NCBI RefSeq assembly: GCF_017315985.1
Contig: NZ_JAFLVR010000001.1
Coordinates: 163,073-227,072, forward strand
Direction: 5' to 3'
Origin: Candidatus Enterococcus murrayae
GTDB lineage: Bacteria; Bacillota; Bacilli; Lactobacillales; Enterococcaceae
DNA length: 64,000 bases
Shown here: one piece after another, positions 42,064 to 50,482 of the stretch
How positions within the stretch are numbered: the stretch's first letter is position 1
How the letters are laid out: each line of letters begins with the position of its first letter
Notes under the pieces: generated by a model
Database searches by the model: none
Told to the model about the DNA's origin: nothing
The model's input: only the letters and a program-made list of their open reading frames with translations
Translations under genes and position numbers: made by a program

Positions 42064-42678
42064 CTATGAATGATCGTACTGTTCCAAATTATATGTTTCA
42101 ATGACACTTATGATTTTGTTCGCATAATCAGGGTCGGTGGCATATCCCGCTGTTTGCAGAGCTTGTGCTGCCTGGCGATAATCAGTAGCCGTTAAGACCC
42201 CTGCATAAAGCTTAGGATCCCAATTCGTCCCATTGACAAAAAGCATCGTATGATCGTCTAAAGATTCATTCCAAGAATTGTATACTTTGAACTCCCCTTG
42301 GATAGTAATCCATTGCTCATTCATATACTCCTTTGTCTCGAGGCTGACTTTAGGCTGATTTCCCGAAGCTTTGATGCCAAAAAGGTTTTTATATTGGCTG
42401 GCAAGCTGTGATTGTCCCCAATTAGATTCCAAGATGGCTTGTCCGAGAATAATACTAGGTAAAACGCCGTATCCTTGTTGCAACTCCTTCGCGTGTGGAG
42501 CAAGTTTGTCAATAAACTCTTGACGGGAAAGTGTTTCCTCTCCTTGTTCATTTTCAACTCCAAAATCAGATAATGTATGTAAAGAAAAAACGAAAGCTAA
42601 CCCAATCACTAAGATTCCCGCGAAAATAAGCGGGATCGAAATTTTGGCCTTTCGTTTTTTATATGTTTTTTTAGGCAT
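42064..42678 (-). CDS. Membrane-anchored GH73 N-acetylglucosaminidase
   Basis: This 204-residue protein has a basic N-terminus, one transmembrane helix (ISIPLIFAGILVIGLAFVF) and an extracellular glucosaminidase domain. The catalytic Glu84 lies in SIILGQAILESNWGQSQLA. YKNLFGIKAS, FKVYNSWNESLDDH and YATDPDYANKIISVIETYNL follow, all typical of GH73 (AtlA/LytG-like). It cleaves glycan strands of peptidoglycan. No LysM domain is present, so attachment is by the helix. It is next to a DD-carboxypeptidase gene. Confidence 0.88.
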   Translation of the reverse strand: MPKKTYKKRKAKISIPLIFAGILVIGLAFVFSLHTLSDFGVENEQGEETLSRQEFIDKLAPHAKELQQGYGVLPSIILGQAILESNWGQSQLASQYKNLFGIKASGNQPKVSLETKEYMNEQWITIQGEFKVYNSWNESLDDHTMLFVNGTNWDPKLYAGVLTATDYRQAAQALQTAGYATDPDYANKIISVIETYNLEQYDHS

Positions 42679-42687
42679 AGTAACTCC

Positions 42688-43473
42688 TTACTTAGCTGAC
42701 AACTGTTTCAAAAACTCTTCAAGCGTCAGATCATGTTTGGTAATATATTCAGCATTTTCCTTACCAACGTACCGGATATGCCATGGCTCATAAGTTATAC
42801 CAGTTATATCCTGCCGATCTTTGGGGTAGCGAATGATAAACCCATATTTTGGCGCATTTTCTGCAATCCAGTTTGCTCCAGGCTGACCACCGTAAGAAGC
42901 ATCCAATACTTGTGTCGAATAAGTGTTATACCAATCTTGATCCACGATATCAACAGCAAGTCCAGTATGGTGTTCGCTATATCCAGGTTCTGTAATAGTC
43001 TCTTTCGTTTTTGAAATCGCATCTTGTTCGGTCATCCCATTTCCGCTGACCAATCCATTCACATTTGTATTAAAAACTTCCTTTTGCGAATCGACCGAGC
43101 GAAAAGCTGAAATGATTACTAAAGGGAATCCAGCTTTCGTTGCTGCTTCCGAAAATGCCTCGTAGTCTGCGGCTATTCGACTGTCGACTTGATGGCTGTT
43201 ATCTGACAGCGTAGTTAACTGGCTTTCAGCAACTTCATTTTCAATTTTATTTTTTGGTCCGACTAAAACAAGATTCCAATCTTTTGCATTAGAATCAGGC
43301 AACGCCTTTTGTACAGCATTCTTCTTTTTTGTAGTTGTCTTGTTATTTTCAAATGAATAGGTAGTTGCTGTTGCTTTCTTCGCATCTGATTCTGCAGGTG
43401 CACTATAAAAAAGCGAATAGGCGGTCATTCCAAACATGATAATGACTGAAAGTAGTCCTACAGTTTTCTTCAA
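42688..43473 (-). CDS. D-alanyl-D-alanine carboxypeptidase (VanY/DdcY, M15B family)
   Basis: This 261-residue protein has an N-terminal hydrophobic segment (VGLLSVIIMFGMTAYSLFY) and an extracellular LAS metallopeptidase domain. Zinc ligands are the His and Asp in GYSEHHTGLAVDIVD and the His in YEPWHIRYVGKENAEY. It removes the terminal D-Ala from peptidoglycan precursors or stems. The start is TTG after GAGAGG. It does not sit in a van cluster, so a role in glycopeptide resistance is not supported. It is 9 nt upstream of the GH73 gene. Confidence 0.88.
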   Translation of the reverse strand: MKKTVGLLSVIIMFGMTAYSLFYSAPAESDAKKATATTYSFENNKTTTKKKNAVQKALPDSNAKDWNLVLVGPKNKIENEVAESQLTTLSDNSHQVDSRIAADYEAFSEAATKAGFPLVIISAFRSVDSQKEVFNTNVNGLVSGNGMTEQDAISKTKETITEPGYSEHHTGLAVDIVDQDWYNTYSTQVLDASYGGQPGANWIAENAPKYGFIIRYPKDRQDITGITYEPWHIRYVGKENAEYITKHDLTLEEFLKQLSAK

Positions 43474-43489
43474 ATTAAAAATCCTCTCA

Positions 43490-44023
43490 TTAATCGTCCA
43501 ATGACGTATATGTCTCTGTAAGATTTTCGTTTACCCAATCAAGCAGCGCGGTCTTTTTATGTGCGCTGGCAATTTGATTTTGGATATGGGCCGGCAAACG
43601 AAAACTTAGTATATCACTATATCCCCAATTATTGTAATCAATGGTTACTCGCAGGTCGATATAGTCGTGGTTCTCCTCTTCATTTTTATTCTTAAAAGGA
43701 ATCATCTCAACTTGAGCTAAGCCGCTGGCGATCCATTTCTGAGCAACGATCGTTTTCATCTCACGATATTCTGCAACCGCTGTTGGACGCTTTTCCGGGA
43801 ACAAAAAGGTTTGACGAATAACTTTTTGACTCAACATCCATTCATAATCGCTAAATAGATTCTTAATCTTTTGATTGGCTTCAGGAGTTAAATTATTTTG
43901 ACCGGCCTTCCACTGTTGCCATTGAATTTCATTGACGCCTAAATAATCTTGATAAAAATCTTGTTCTGTATGAAATTGTTCAAAAATTGCGCTCATTACT
44001 AAATCTAAATATATTTTATTCAC
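43490..44023 (-). CDS. Conserved-looking hypothetical protein, 177 aa
   Basis: I do not recognise the family. The protein is soluble and rich in Gln, Asn and Trp. The N-terminal half is helical with IFEQFHTEQDFYQDYLGV and IQWQQWKAGQNNLTPEANQK, and looks like a short helix-turn-helix-like domain. The C-terminal half is beta-rich (YIDLRVTIDYNNWGYSDILS). It is the first gene of the DD-carboxypeptidase/GH73/TIM-barrel operon and is 16 nt from the next gene. It may be a regulator, but no evidence goes beyond the weak HTH-like pattern. Confidence 0.65.
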   Translation of the reverse strand: MNKIYLDLVMSAIFEQFHTEQDFYQDYLGVNEIQWQQWKAGQNNLTPEANQKIKNLFSDYEWMLSQKVIRQTFLFPEKRPTAVAEYREMKTIVAQKWIASGLAQVEMIPFKNKNEEENHDYIDLRVTIDYNNWGYSDILSFRLPAHIQNQIASAHKKTALLDWVNENLTETYTSLDD

Positions 44024-44207
44024 GAAAAAATCCCTCCTCTCTTATTCTACTGAATTTTTAGAAAAAATACAGTCCTTTGGCAAATCGATTGAAATATTTT
44101 AATATTTACTGCTATACTTTCAATGAAGCTTCTACTTGATCTCTTATTCATAGTGATTGATTAAGCCGAAAAATAAATGTTTGAACTTCAAATTAAGGAG
44201 GAACGTT

Positions 44208-45164
44208 ATGACAGACTTACAATGGGGAATTGTTGGGCTGGGGGGAATCGCTCATGATTTTGCGAAAAATTTTGACCAAACAACGAGCAATTTAACCGCC
44301 TGTGCTTCACGCAGCCAACAAAAGGCGGAGGATTTTGCGAAACTATATAATCTACCAAAGGCATATGGCAGCTACGATGAGTTATTGGCTGATGATGATG
44401 TTTCAATTATATATATCGCTGTCCCAAATCGCCAGCATCATGAACATATCATGCTAGCGTTACAAGCCGGCAAACATGTTCTGTGCGAAAAAGCAATCAC
44501 CATGAATTTATCAGAGTTGCAGGAAGTCATCGAACTAGCTGAACAAAAACAATTAGTAGTAGCTGAAGCTATGACGATTTTTAATATGCCTTTATACCAA
44601 GAACTCCATGCTTTAATGGATAGCGGTCGACTAGGAAAGTTGAAAATGATCCAAGCCCCCTTTGGTAGTTATAAAGATCCTGATCCAACAAACCGTTTCT
44701 TTAATCCTGATCTGGCCGGAGGAGCTTTGCTTGATATCGGAACCTACGCAGTGTCTTTTGCTCGCTGGTTCTTGTCTGAGCAACCAGATGTTGTTGCTTC
44801 AACAATGGTTCCTTTTGCAACTGGAGTCGATGAGCAATCAGTAACAATTTTACAAAATCAAAGGAATGAACTGGCTGCTGTTAGTCTGACTTTTCAAGCA
44901 AAAATGCCGAAAAAAGGTATCGTCGCTTTTGAAAATGGTTATTTAACCATCGATGACTATCCTAGAGCAGATAAAGCCGAATTACTCTTCAATGATGGAA
45001 CTAAAGAATTGATTGAATCTGGCTTCACAGGAAATGCTATGAATTATGAAATCGAAAATATGGTGAAAATGATTAAGGGGACTCTCCCTAATAAATCGCT
45101 CTTCTATACGAAAGACGTGATTGAGATTCTAGATCAAATGCAGAAAATTTGGTACCAACAATAG
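44208..45164 (+). CDS. Gfo/Idh/MocA-family oxidoreductase
   Basis: This protein of about 318 residues has the Rossmann motif WGIVGLGGIAHDFAKNF, then IIYIAVPNRQHHEHIMLALQ, AGKHVLCEKAITMN with the family's EKP-like motif changed to EKA, and GGALLDIGTYAVSFARWF containing the catalytic-region Asp and Tyr. These enzymes oxidise sugars, inositols or dihydrodiols with NAD(P). The ATG at 44208 follows AAGGAGG. It is monocistronic with a terminator behind. Substrate not predictable. Confidence 0.88.
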   Translation: MTDLQWGIVGLGGIAHDFAKNFDQTTSNLTACASRSQQKAEDFAKLYNLPKAYGSYDELLADDDVSIIYIAVPNRQHHEHIMLALQAGKHVLCEKAITMNLSELQEVIELAEQKQLVVAEAMTIFNMPLYQELHALMDSGRLGKLKMIQAPFGSYKDPDPTNRFFNPDLAGGALLDIGTYAVSFARWFLSEQPDVVASTMVPFATGVDEQSVTILQNQRNELAAVSLTFQAKMPKKGIVAFENGYLTIDDYPRADKAELLFNDGTKELIESGFTGNAMNYEIENMVKMIKGTLPNKSLFYTKDVIEILDQMQKIWYQQ

Positions 45165-45177
45165 AAAATTTTTGACA

Positions 45178-45212
45178 AGAGGTGTTACTTAAGTAATGCC
45201 TTTTGTTTTTTT
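45178..45212 (+). terminator. Terminator after the oxidoreductase gene
   Basis: GGTGTTACTT/AAGTAATGCC stem followed by TTTTGTTTTTTTG. The T run abuts the -35 box of the next promoter. Confidence 0.75.
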
Positions 45213-45239
45213 GTCAAACTTCCGCTAAACTATTATATA
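45211..45239 (+). promoter_or_regulatory. Promoter of the FUSC-like gene
   Basis: TTGTCA (45211-45216), 17-nt spacer, TATATA (45234-45239). Confidence 0.6.
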
Positions 45240-45264
45240 TAAAGAAAAGAAAGAGGGAGAAAAA

Positions 45265-45861
45265 TTGCAAATTGGTCGTTTTCGTCTGGGCATGCGAACG
45301 ATGAAAACTGCACTGGCCGTGCTGCTGTGCATTTTATTATTCCATGTGACCGACCGTGGATCACCTTTAATCGCTGCATTAGCTGCCGTCTTTTCTTTGC
45401 GGCAGGATTTGACGACTAGTATTTCCTTTGGCCGTTCACGAGTATTAGGAAACTCGCTAGGCGGGTTGCTGGCGTTAATTTTTTACTATGTCCAAGCATT
45501 TTTCAAAAATGATTTTTTCGTAGAACTATTCGTGTTGCCTTTATTTGTAATTTTAGTAATCGTAATTTCTGATGGACTTAATAATAATTCTGGAATTATT
45601 TCAGCAATTGCTACCATGCTTTTGATTGCCTTGAGTATTCCACAAGGCGAATCCTTTCTTTACGCATTGAATCGAGTATTGGATACGTTTATTGGAACAA
45701 TCATTGGCATCTCGTTGAATGGAGTCATTTCTCCTCAGACAGATGAAAAAGAAAAGCAGATCAAAGAGGATCTAGTTGAGTTGCGCAAAAAAGAAGCAGA
45801 TTTAAATAAAATGCTGTACGATGTACGTAAACAAATAAAGGAGCAGTCTCATCAAAAATGA
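45265..45861 (+). CDS. FUSC/aromatic-acid-exporter-like membrane protein (DUF939 type)
   Basis: This 198-residue protein has about four hydrophobic segments, with RLGMRTMKTALAVLLCILLF at the N-terminus, SFGRSRVLGNSLGGLLALIF and NRVLDTFIGTIIGISLNGVI. It ends in a charged, probably coiled-coil tail (about 155-198). The G-R-x-x-G-N/T-x-x-G pattern is typical of the FUSC/ArAE group. Short members such as this contain only the membrane part and the tail. It starts with TTG after GAGGGAG. Its substrate is unknown. Confidence 0.8.
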   Translation: MQIGRFRLGMRTMKTALAVLLCILLFHVTDRGSPLIAALAAVFSLRQDLTTSISFGRSRVLGNSLGGLLALIFYYVQAFFKNDFFVELFVLPLFVILVIVISDGLNNNSGIISAIATMLLIALSIPQGESFLYALNRVLDTFIGTIIGISLNGVISPQTDEKEKQIKEDLVELRKKEADLNKMLYDVRKQIKEQSHQK

Positions 45862-45876
45862 GATTGCTCCTTTTTG
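45837..45876. terminator. Bidirectional terminator overlapping the FUSC gene stop
   Basis: AAGGAGCAGTCTCAT...ATGAGATTGCTCCTT with A/T runs; the stop codon sits inside the hairpin. Confidence 0.85.
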
Positions 45877-45881
45877 TTCTT

Positions 45882-48497
45882 TTAATCATTCGCCTTCAAT
45901 GCTTCAATCATATCTATTTTCTTTAATCGGAAATACATGATGATACCGACAATCAGCGTAAAAAACAAAGTGATCATACTCGCGTAAATATAGCTAAGCG
46001 GCTGAATATCTGGTGAAAACATCGTCATATCTAACTCAACCGTCTGTAAAATGTATCTATGTTCGATTTTCCCAAGAAATAGGCCCAAGAGAATTCCCAT
46101 CAAAGTTAACAAAATATTTTCACGATAAACATAGCGAATCACTTCATTATCATAAAAGCCCAGTACCTTAATCGTAGATAATTCTCTAATTCGTTCTGAA
46201 ATATTGATATTAGTCAAATTGTACAACACAATAAAAGCCAATAATCCCGCTGATACAATTAGCACCCACATAATGATATTGAGACTCTTGACAGTATCCT
46301 TCAATGCATTTTTTGACTTCGACATAAAGCTTACATTAGAAATATCTGGATTCTCCATTAGTTGCTTTGCCATCTGATCTTCAATACGCTTACTCGGTTC
46401 ATTGCTGAAAAGCAAGAGATCGGTGTTGTATTTTGGTTGGTTATTAAAAATTTTTTGATAATAAGTTGGTGTCATATAAATAAAATGACCTACATAGTTC
46501 TCTGCGATTGAAGCAACTTTTACCGAATACATATTTCCTGAAACCGATTTGATTTCTAAATTGCTTCCTTTTCTTAAATCAAATAGCTTAGCCAATTTTT
46601 CGTTTATGATAACGCCTTTATCATCCAACGAATAAATTTTCCCCGTTTTACGATTCCTAAATGATAAGAACGTATCCAGCCGGTTAATTTCTTTAGGTAC
46701 AGAAAGACTAATTTCTTGTTTTGAAACATCTGCTTTTTGGGCGGTAAAAGCTTCTATAGAAACAAACAAGTGATCCTGATAATTCGAAAAAGTGTTTAAT
46801 TCACTTACGTACGTCTCTTCTTCTTTAGCCGAAGGGACTGCTTTAAAAACAGTTGTGCCTTGATAGTGCCAGAGCTTGTCAAATTGCAGCGTAACAATCT
46901 CGCCAATCGAATCGCGCAGACCAAATCCAGTAATAATCATCGACATGCAGCCAGCGATTCCAATCACAGTCATCAACATCCGTTGTTTGTAACGAAATAA
47001 ATTACGCAATGTAACTTTTTGACTAAAAGAAAGTCGGCCCCATATAAAAGTCAGTCGTTCTAAAAAGATTCGTTTGCCATTTTTAGGCGCTCTGGGCTGC
47101 ATTAAAATAGCCGGTGTTGTTTGTAAGTCGTAACGCAAGACAATCCAAGCCGAACCCACAGAACACACTAATGATACTGCCAAAGCAATTAAAGCATAAT
47201 TTAAATACCACGGTGTCACAACGTTTTCTATATTATACAACTGTCCGTAAGCATTAAAGATGATTATTGGCAGTAAATAAAAACCGACTGCAAGACCTAG
47301 CAATGTTCCAAGTCCACCTGCTAATGTAGCATAGAGTAAAAACTTTTCAGCAATTTCTCCATTGCGATAGCCTAAAGCCTTAAATGTCCCAAGTTCATTT
47401 CGTTTTTCCTCGACCATTCTAGTCATCGTGGTCAAGGTCACTAAAGCAGCGATCAAAAAGAATATCCACGGAAAAACCGAGGCTAACGAGGAAATTCGTT
47501 TTGCATTATCCTCATATTCGCTATAGCCTGGGTTCTCTGATCTGATAAAAAGATGATACTGAGGAGCAGCTAGAGAATCGATTTTTTTCTGTTGCTTCTC
47601 TATAGTCTCCAGCTGTCTTGCTATTTCAGGATGGCTCACAGCTAGCTCTGAGAATTGTTCTGAGGAAAGTCCACTGAAATTTAGCGCTGTTTGCTTCTGA
47701 AATTTTTCTTTCTCCTGATCAAGCAACACTTGCTGCTCTATTTTTCTTTCTGCCAAGCTCTCAGTAGCTTTCTGTTTTAATTGATTTTTCAACTTCATTT
47801 TATTTTGCTTTAATTTTCTTTTATACTGATTTGAATAGGCTTCACTGTTTTTCAAATTTCTAAATTCTACTAAAGCCTCTGAATACACTGCCTGAGTGAA
47901 ATTATCTGGCAGAATAAAAGCGAAGCAATCAATTGAGCCTTTTCCGATCATCGTATTCCCACGAGAGATATTTTCAATAAACTCCGGACTTTTAACAAAA
48001 CCGACAATTTTAAAATTTTGTCGGTTAAATGCTTTATCAGGATCGTCAGCTGTAAATTCAAAGTTTTGATTCAATTTATAGCCTTTTTTTCTGGCAAACT
48101 CATCCAAAACAATCTCGTTCGGTTTTCTAGGTAGTCGTCCTTGCGTAACAACTGCTCGGTTCATTGATTGTTTTGTGTCATAACTGAATATTCGAAAAAT
48201 CTGATTTTTTTTACTAAGATTAATATCTTTAAAATAGCGGCCTTCCGCCTTTACACCTTCAATTTCTTTGATAATATCAATGTCCTTATCAGAAATTCCT
48301 AAGGAAGAAACAACACGCATATCAGCTAAATTCTGCTTTTTGTAATAGCTTGCGGCCGTCTTCAGCATGTCTGGTCCTGTAGCACGTAAGCCAACATAAA
48401 AAGCGACACCCAAAAAAATAATGCCTAGAATTGAAAAAAAACGTGTTTTTGATTGCCGAATTTCACGCCAATTGGAACGTCGCATCGCTTTTCTCAT
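45882..48497 (-). CDS. FtsX-like ABC permease (MacB/YtrF-type, large)
   Basis: This membrane protein of about 871 residues has an N-terminal helix (FFSILGIIFLGVAFYVGLR), a large extracellular region, and two FtsX membrane domains. The first lies at about 340-460 (WIFFLIAALVTLTTMTRMVE then EKRNELGTFKALGYRNGEIA), the second at the C-terminus (ELSTIKVLGFYDNEVIRYVY, then ILLGLFLGK). Between residues about 205 and 300 is a Lys/Gln/Glu-rich segment likely to be a coiled coil. With the adjacent ATPase it forms an exporter or mechanotransmission complex. I chose the ATG at 48497 behind AGAGGTGA. The large ectodomain resembles Firmicute ABC systems tied to envelope stress. Confidence 0.87.
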   Translation of the reverse strand: MRKAMRRSNWREIRQSKTRFFSILGIIFLGVAFYVGLRATGPDMLKTAASYYKKQNLADMRVVSSLGISDKDIDIIKEIEGVKAEGRYFKDINLSKKNQIFRIFSYDTKQSMNRAVVTQGRLPRKPNEIVLDEFARKKGYKLNQNFEFTADDPDKAFNRQNFKIVGFVKSPEFIENISRGNTMIGKGSIDCFAFILPDNFTQAVYSEALVEFRNLKNSEAYSNQYKRKLKQNKMKLKNQLKQKATESLAERKIEQQVLLDQEKEKFQKQTALNFSGLSSEQFSELAVSHPEIARQLETIEKQQKKIDSLAAPQYHLFIRSENPGYSEYEDNAKRISSLASVFPWIFFLIAALVTLTTMTRMVEEKRNELGTFKALGYRNGEIAEKFLLYATLAGGLGTLLGLAVGFYLLPIIIFNAYGQLYNIENVVTPWYLNYALIALAVSLVCSVGSAWIVLRYDLQTTPAILMQPRAPKNGKRIFLERLTFIWGRLSFSQKVTLRNLFRYKQRMLMTVIGIAGCMSMIITGFGLRDSIGEIVTLQFDKLWHYQGTTVFKAVPSAKEEETYVSELNTFSNYQDHLFVSIEAFTAQKADVSKQEISLSVPKEINRLDTFLSFRNRKTGKIYSLDDKGVIINEKLAKLFDLRKGSNLEIKSVSGNMYSVKVASIAENYVGHFIYMTPTYYQKIFNNQPKYNTDLLLFSNEPSKRIEDQMAKQLMENPDISNVSFMSKSKNALKDTVKSLNIIMWVLIVSAGLLAFIVLYNLTNINISERIRELSTIKVLGFYDNEVIRYVYRENILLTLMGILLGLFLGKIEHRYILQTVELDMTMFSPDIQPLSYIYASMITLFFTLIVGIIMYFRLKKIDMIEALKAND

Positions 48498-48509
48498 TTT
48501 AATCACCTC

Positions 48510-49211
48510 TTACCATTGAATATCTTCAATTGACTGAGGATTTTCATTCAACTCTTCACTACGTACTCGAGCATCATTGATTCGAATCACTCGATCAGCC
48601 ATGGGCGCAATCGCTGAATTATGTGTGATGATTACAACGGTTGTTCCATTTTTTCTAGCTGTCTCTTGCAATATTTTCAAAATCTGTTTTCCCGTCTCAA
48701 AATCCAGAGCACCTGTAGGCTCATCACACAATAACAACTTTGGTCTTTTCGCCAAGGCACGAGCAATCGTAACCCGCTGCTGTTCTCCACCAGATAATTG
48801 GGCAGGAAAATTATCCATCCGTTCTCCTAATCCGACAGAATGTAATACTTCTTCGGGTTCCATGGCATCTGTGACAATTTGAGAAGCCAGCTCAACATTC
48901 TCCTTCGCAGTTAAGTTAGGAACTAAATTATAAAATTGGAAAACAAAGCCGACGTCATTGCGCCGATATGTAGTTAGTTCCTTGTCATTGAAAGCAGCAA
49001 TATCTGTGCCATCCACTATTATTTTCCCTTCATCACAACTATCCATTCCACCTAAAATATTTAACACAGTCGATTTTCCTGCTCCGCTTGGTCCAAGGAT
49101 TACCGCAACTTCACCTTTCTCAATCGAAAAGTTAATCTTTTCATTTGCTTTAATGACCGTTTCACCCATTTTATAATGTTTGCTTTCATCGATCACGTCA
49201 ATATAAGCCAT
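48510..49211 (-). CDS. ABC transporter ATP-binding protein (LolD/MacB type)
   Basis: This 233-residue ATPase has Walker A VILGPSGAGKSTVLNILGG, Q-loop VGFVFQFYNLVPNLTAKENV, signature LSGGEQQRVTIARALAKRP, Walker B LLLCDEPTGALDFETG and the switch His in TVVIITHNSAI. These are typical of the MacB/LolD branch that partners with FtsX permeases. It lies 12 nt upstream of its permease gene and starts after GGGGGATATGGA. Confidence 0.92.
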   Translation of the reverse strand: MAYIDVIDESKHYKMGETVIKANEKINFSIEKGEVAVILGPSGAGKSTVLNILGGMDSCDEGKIIVDGTDIAAFNDKELTTYRRNDVGFVFQFYNLVPNLTAKENVELASQIVTDAMEPEEVLHSVGLGERMDNFPAQLSGGEQQRVTIARALAKRPKLLLCDEPTGALDFETGKQILKILQETARKNGTTVVIITHNSAIAPMADRVIRINDARVRSEELNENPQSIEDIQW

Positions 49212-49251
49212 TCCATATCCCCCATTTTCAAAAACTGTTCATGCTCTTTTT

Positions 49252-49279
49252 AGTTTAACATAGCTTAAAAAAAAGCCAA
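49252..49279 (-). promoter_or_regulatory. Possible promoter of the FtsX-type ABC operon
   Basis: Minus strand TTGGCT (49279-49274), 16-nt spacer, TAAACT (49257-49252). Confidence 0.45.
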
Positions 49280-49378
49280 CGACAGATGTCATCAGCTTAA
49301 AAAAATTACGATGATTTTTCTATTAAGTGATTGAAAATACCAGTTTTTGAAATGATAATAGAGATAAGGAGGTGCTTT

Positions 49379-49828
49379 ATGAAAGTATGTATCGAATGCT
49401 ACGCAGTAAGCGATCGCGCAACCCCACTACTTGGCAAACGAGAGTGTTTAGAAAATCATGACCAGTACATTTGCGGTACTTGTGGCAGATGTATCTGCAT
49501 CCAAAAAGATAGTAATCGCCAACTGCGCAGAATTGATTTCCCATTTAAAAGTTTAGAAATCGCACAATTATATCTACGAGCCGCCGATTACTTATACCAC
49601 ATGCCCTGCGGAATTTACGAAATCATCAGTGAATCAAATCGAAAATCCTATAAGATTTTTCTTAATGACGATGATTTTACAGAATACTTAGCAAACAACA
49701 AGAAAAAATATGCCAAAAAACATTACGCTCTCTATCGCCAAGTACACTTTGAAGAGTTTTCTAAAACAGAAGTAAGAAAACTCAGTCATCAAGAAGTACA
49801 AGCTTATTTAAGTAATAGCGGTGATTAA
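49379..49828 (+). CDS. Small Cys-rich zinc-ribbon-like protein
   Basis: This 149-residue protein starts MKVCIECYAVSDRATPLLGK and has CGTCGRCICIQKDSNRQLRR, so paired CxxC motifs at both ends of the first 45 residues probably bind one zinc ion. The rest is mixed alpha/beta with many Tyr and Lys (YLYHMPCGIYEI, ANNKKKYAKKHYALYRQVHF). I do not recognise a family. Zinc ribbon plus basic tail could bind nucleic acid, but no catalytic motif is visible. The ATG at 49379 follows AAGGAGGTGC. Confidence 0.7.
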   Translation: MKVCIECYAVSDRATPLLGKRECLENHDQYICGTCGRCICIQKDSNRQLRRIDFPFKSLEIAQLYLRAADYLYHMPCGIYEIISESNRKSYKIFLNDDDFTEYLANNKKKYAKKHYALYRQVHFEEFSKTEVRKLSHQEVQAYLSNSGD

Positions 49829-49861
49829 CTACTTTCGATGATAATTTTTTAGATGTCACAT

Positions 49862-50380
49862 CTAGCATTCAAACTCCTGCGGGAAGGCTCTTTTTAAAGC
49901 TTTTAAATCAGCATGGTCTACTGCTCTTAGGTCATAGCCGCTATGAAAAATTCTTTGCCCTTCCACAGAAACACAAGGTATTTGCCGCCCCTCAAATATT
50001 CTTTTGGAAAACCACTCCGCATCCAGTTCATAATACCCACCCTCGGGGTTTGCTTGTTGCATTATACCTGCATCACTAATGATAAATGGATGGATATCAA
50101 TGTATCCATAATTAGGATGATACAGTTCTGCACGTGTTGGCCGTTGATCGGTAATTATTTTGTAGCCCATTTCGATCAACTTATTAAGCAGCAACTGCTC
50201 CTCTTCAGCATCAAAATCAATATCGATATCTCGATGAGGTCTCGTTTGTTTTCCGACGAGAACGTCAATACCCCAGCCTCCTTCTATCCAATAACGAATA
50301 TCGAGCTCGTTCAATAAATCAATAATCCTAAGAAAACTGTCTTTACTTGTTATCGAGTTGTGTTCAGAATTTGACTTCAC
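49862..50380 (-). CDS. Lnu(A)-like lincosamide nucleotidyltransferase family protein
   Basis: This 172-residue protein has the nucleotidyltransferase core YWIEGGWGIDVLVGKQTRPH, then RDIDIDFDAEEEQ, with GG at 34-35 and the catalytic Asp51 and Asp53 as in Lnu enzymes. The second half also fits: YGYIDIHPF, ANPEGGYYELDAEWFSKR and IFHSGYDLRAVDHADLKALK are strikingly like Lnu(A), including its FHSGYDL and HxDxKxLK endings. Known members adenylate lincomycin and clindamycin. The start is GTG at 50380 behind AAAGGAG. Whether this one gives resistance or has a housekeeping role cannot be told from sequence. No mobile element is near. Confidence 0.82.
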   Translation of the reverse strand: MKSNSEHNSITSKDSFLRIIDLLNELDIRYWIEGGWGIDVLVGKQTRPHRDIDIDFDAEEEQLLLNKLIEMGYKIITDQRPTRAELYHPNYGYIDIHPFIISDAGIMQQANPEGGYYELDAEWFSKRIFEGRQIPCVSVEGQRIFHSGYDLRAVDHADLKALKRAFPQEFEC

Positions 50381-50442
50381 GTACTTTCTCCTTTCCTTTA
50401 TACATTTTTCAAAAAAATTTAACCATAATAAACTAGTATAAA

Positions 50443-50474
50443 ACAAAAAACTCGGCCAACTAGACCGAGTTTAT
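50443..50474 (-). terminator. Terminator after nagA
   Basis: AAACTCGGTC...GCCGAGTTTTTT on the minus strand, directly after the nagA stop. Confidence 0.85.
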
Positions 50475-50482
50475 TAAAATAA

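Noticed and set aside
42688..43473. DD-carboxypeptidase as part of a vancomycin-resistance cluster
   Set aside because: No vanH, ligase, vanX or two-component genes are near; the neighbours are wall hydrolases.
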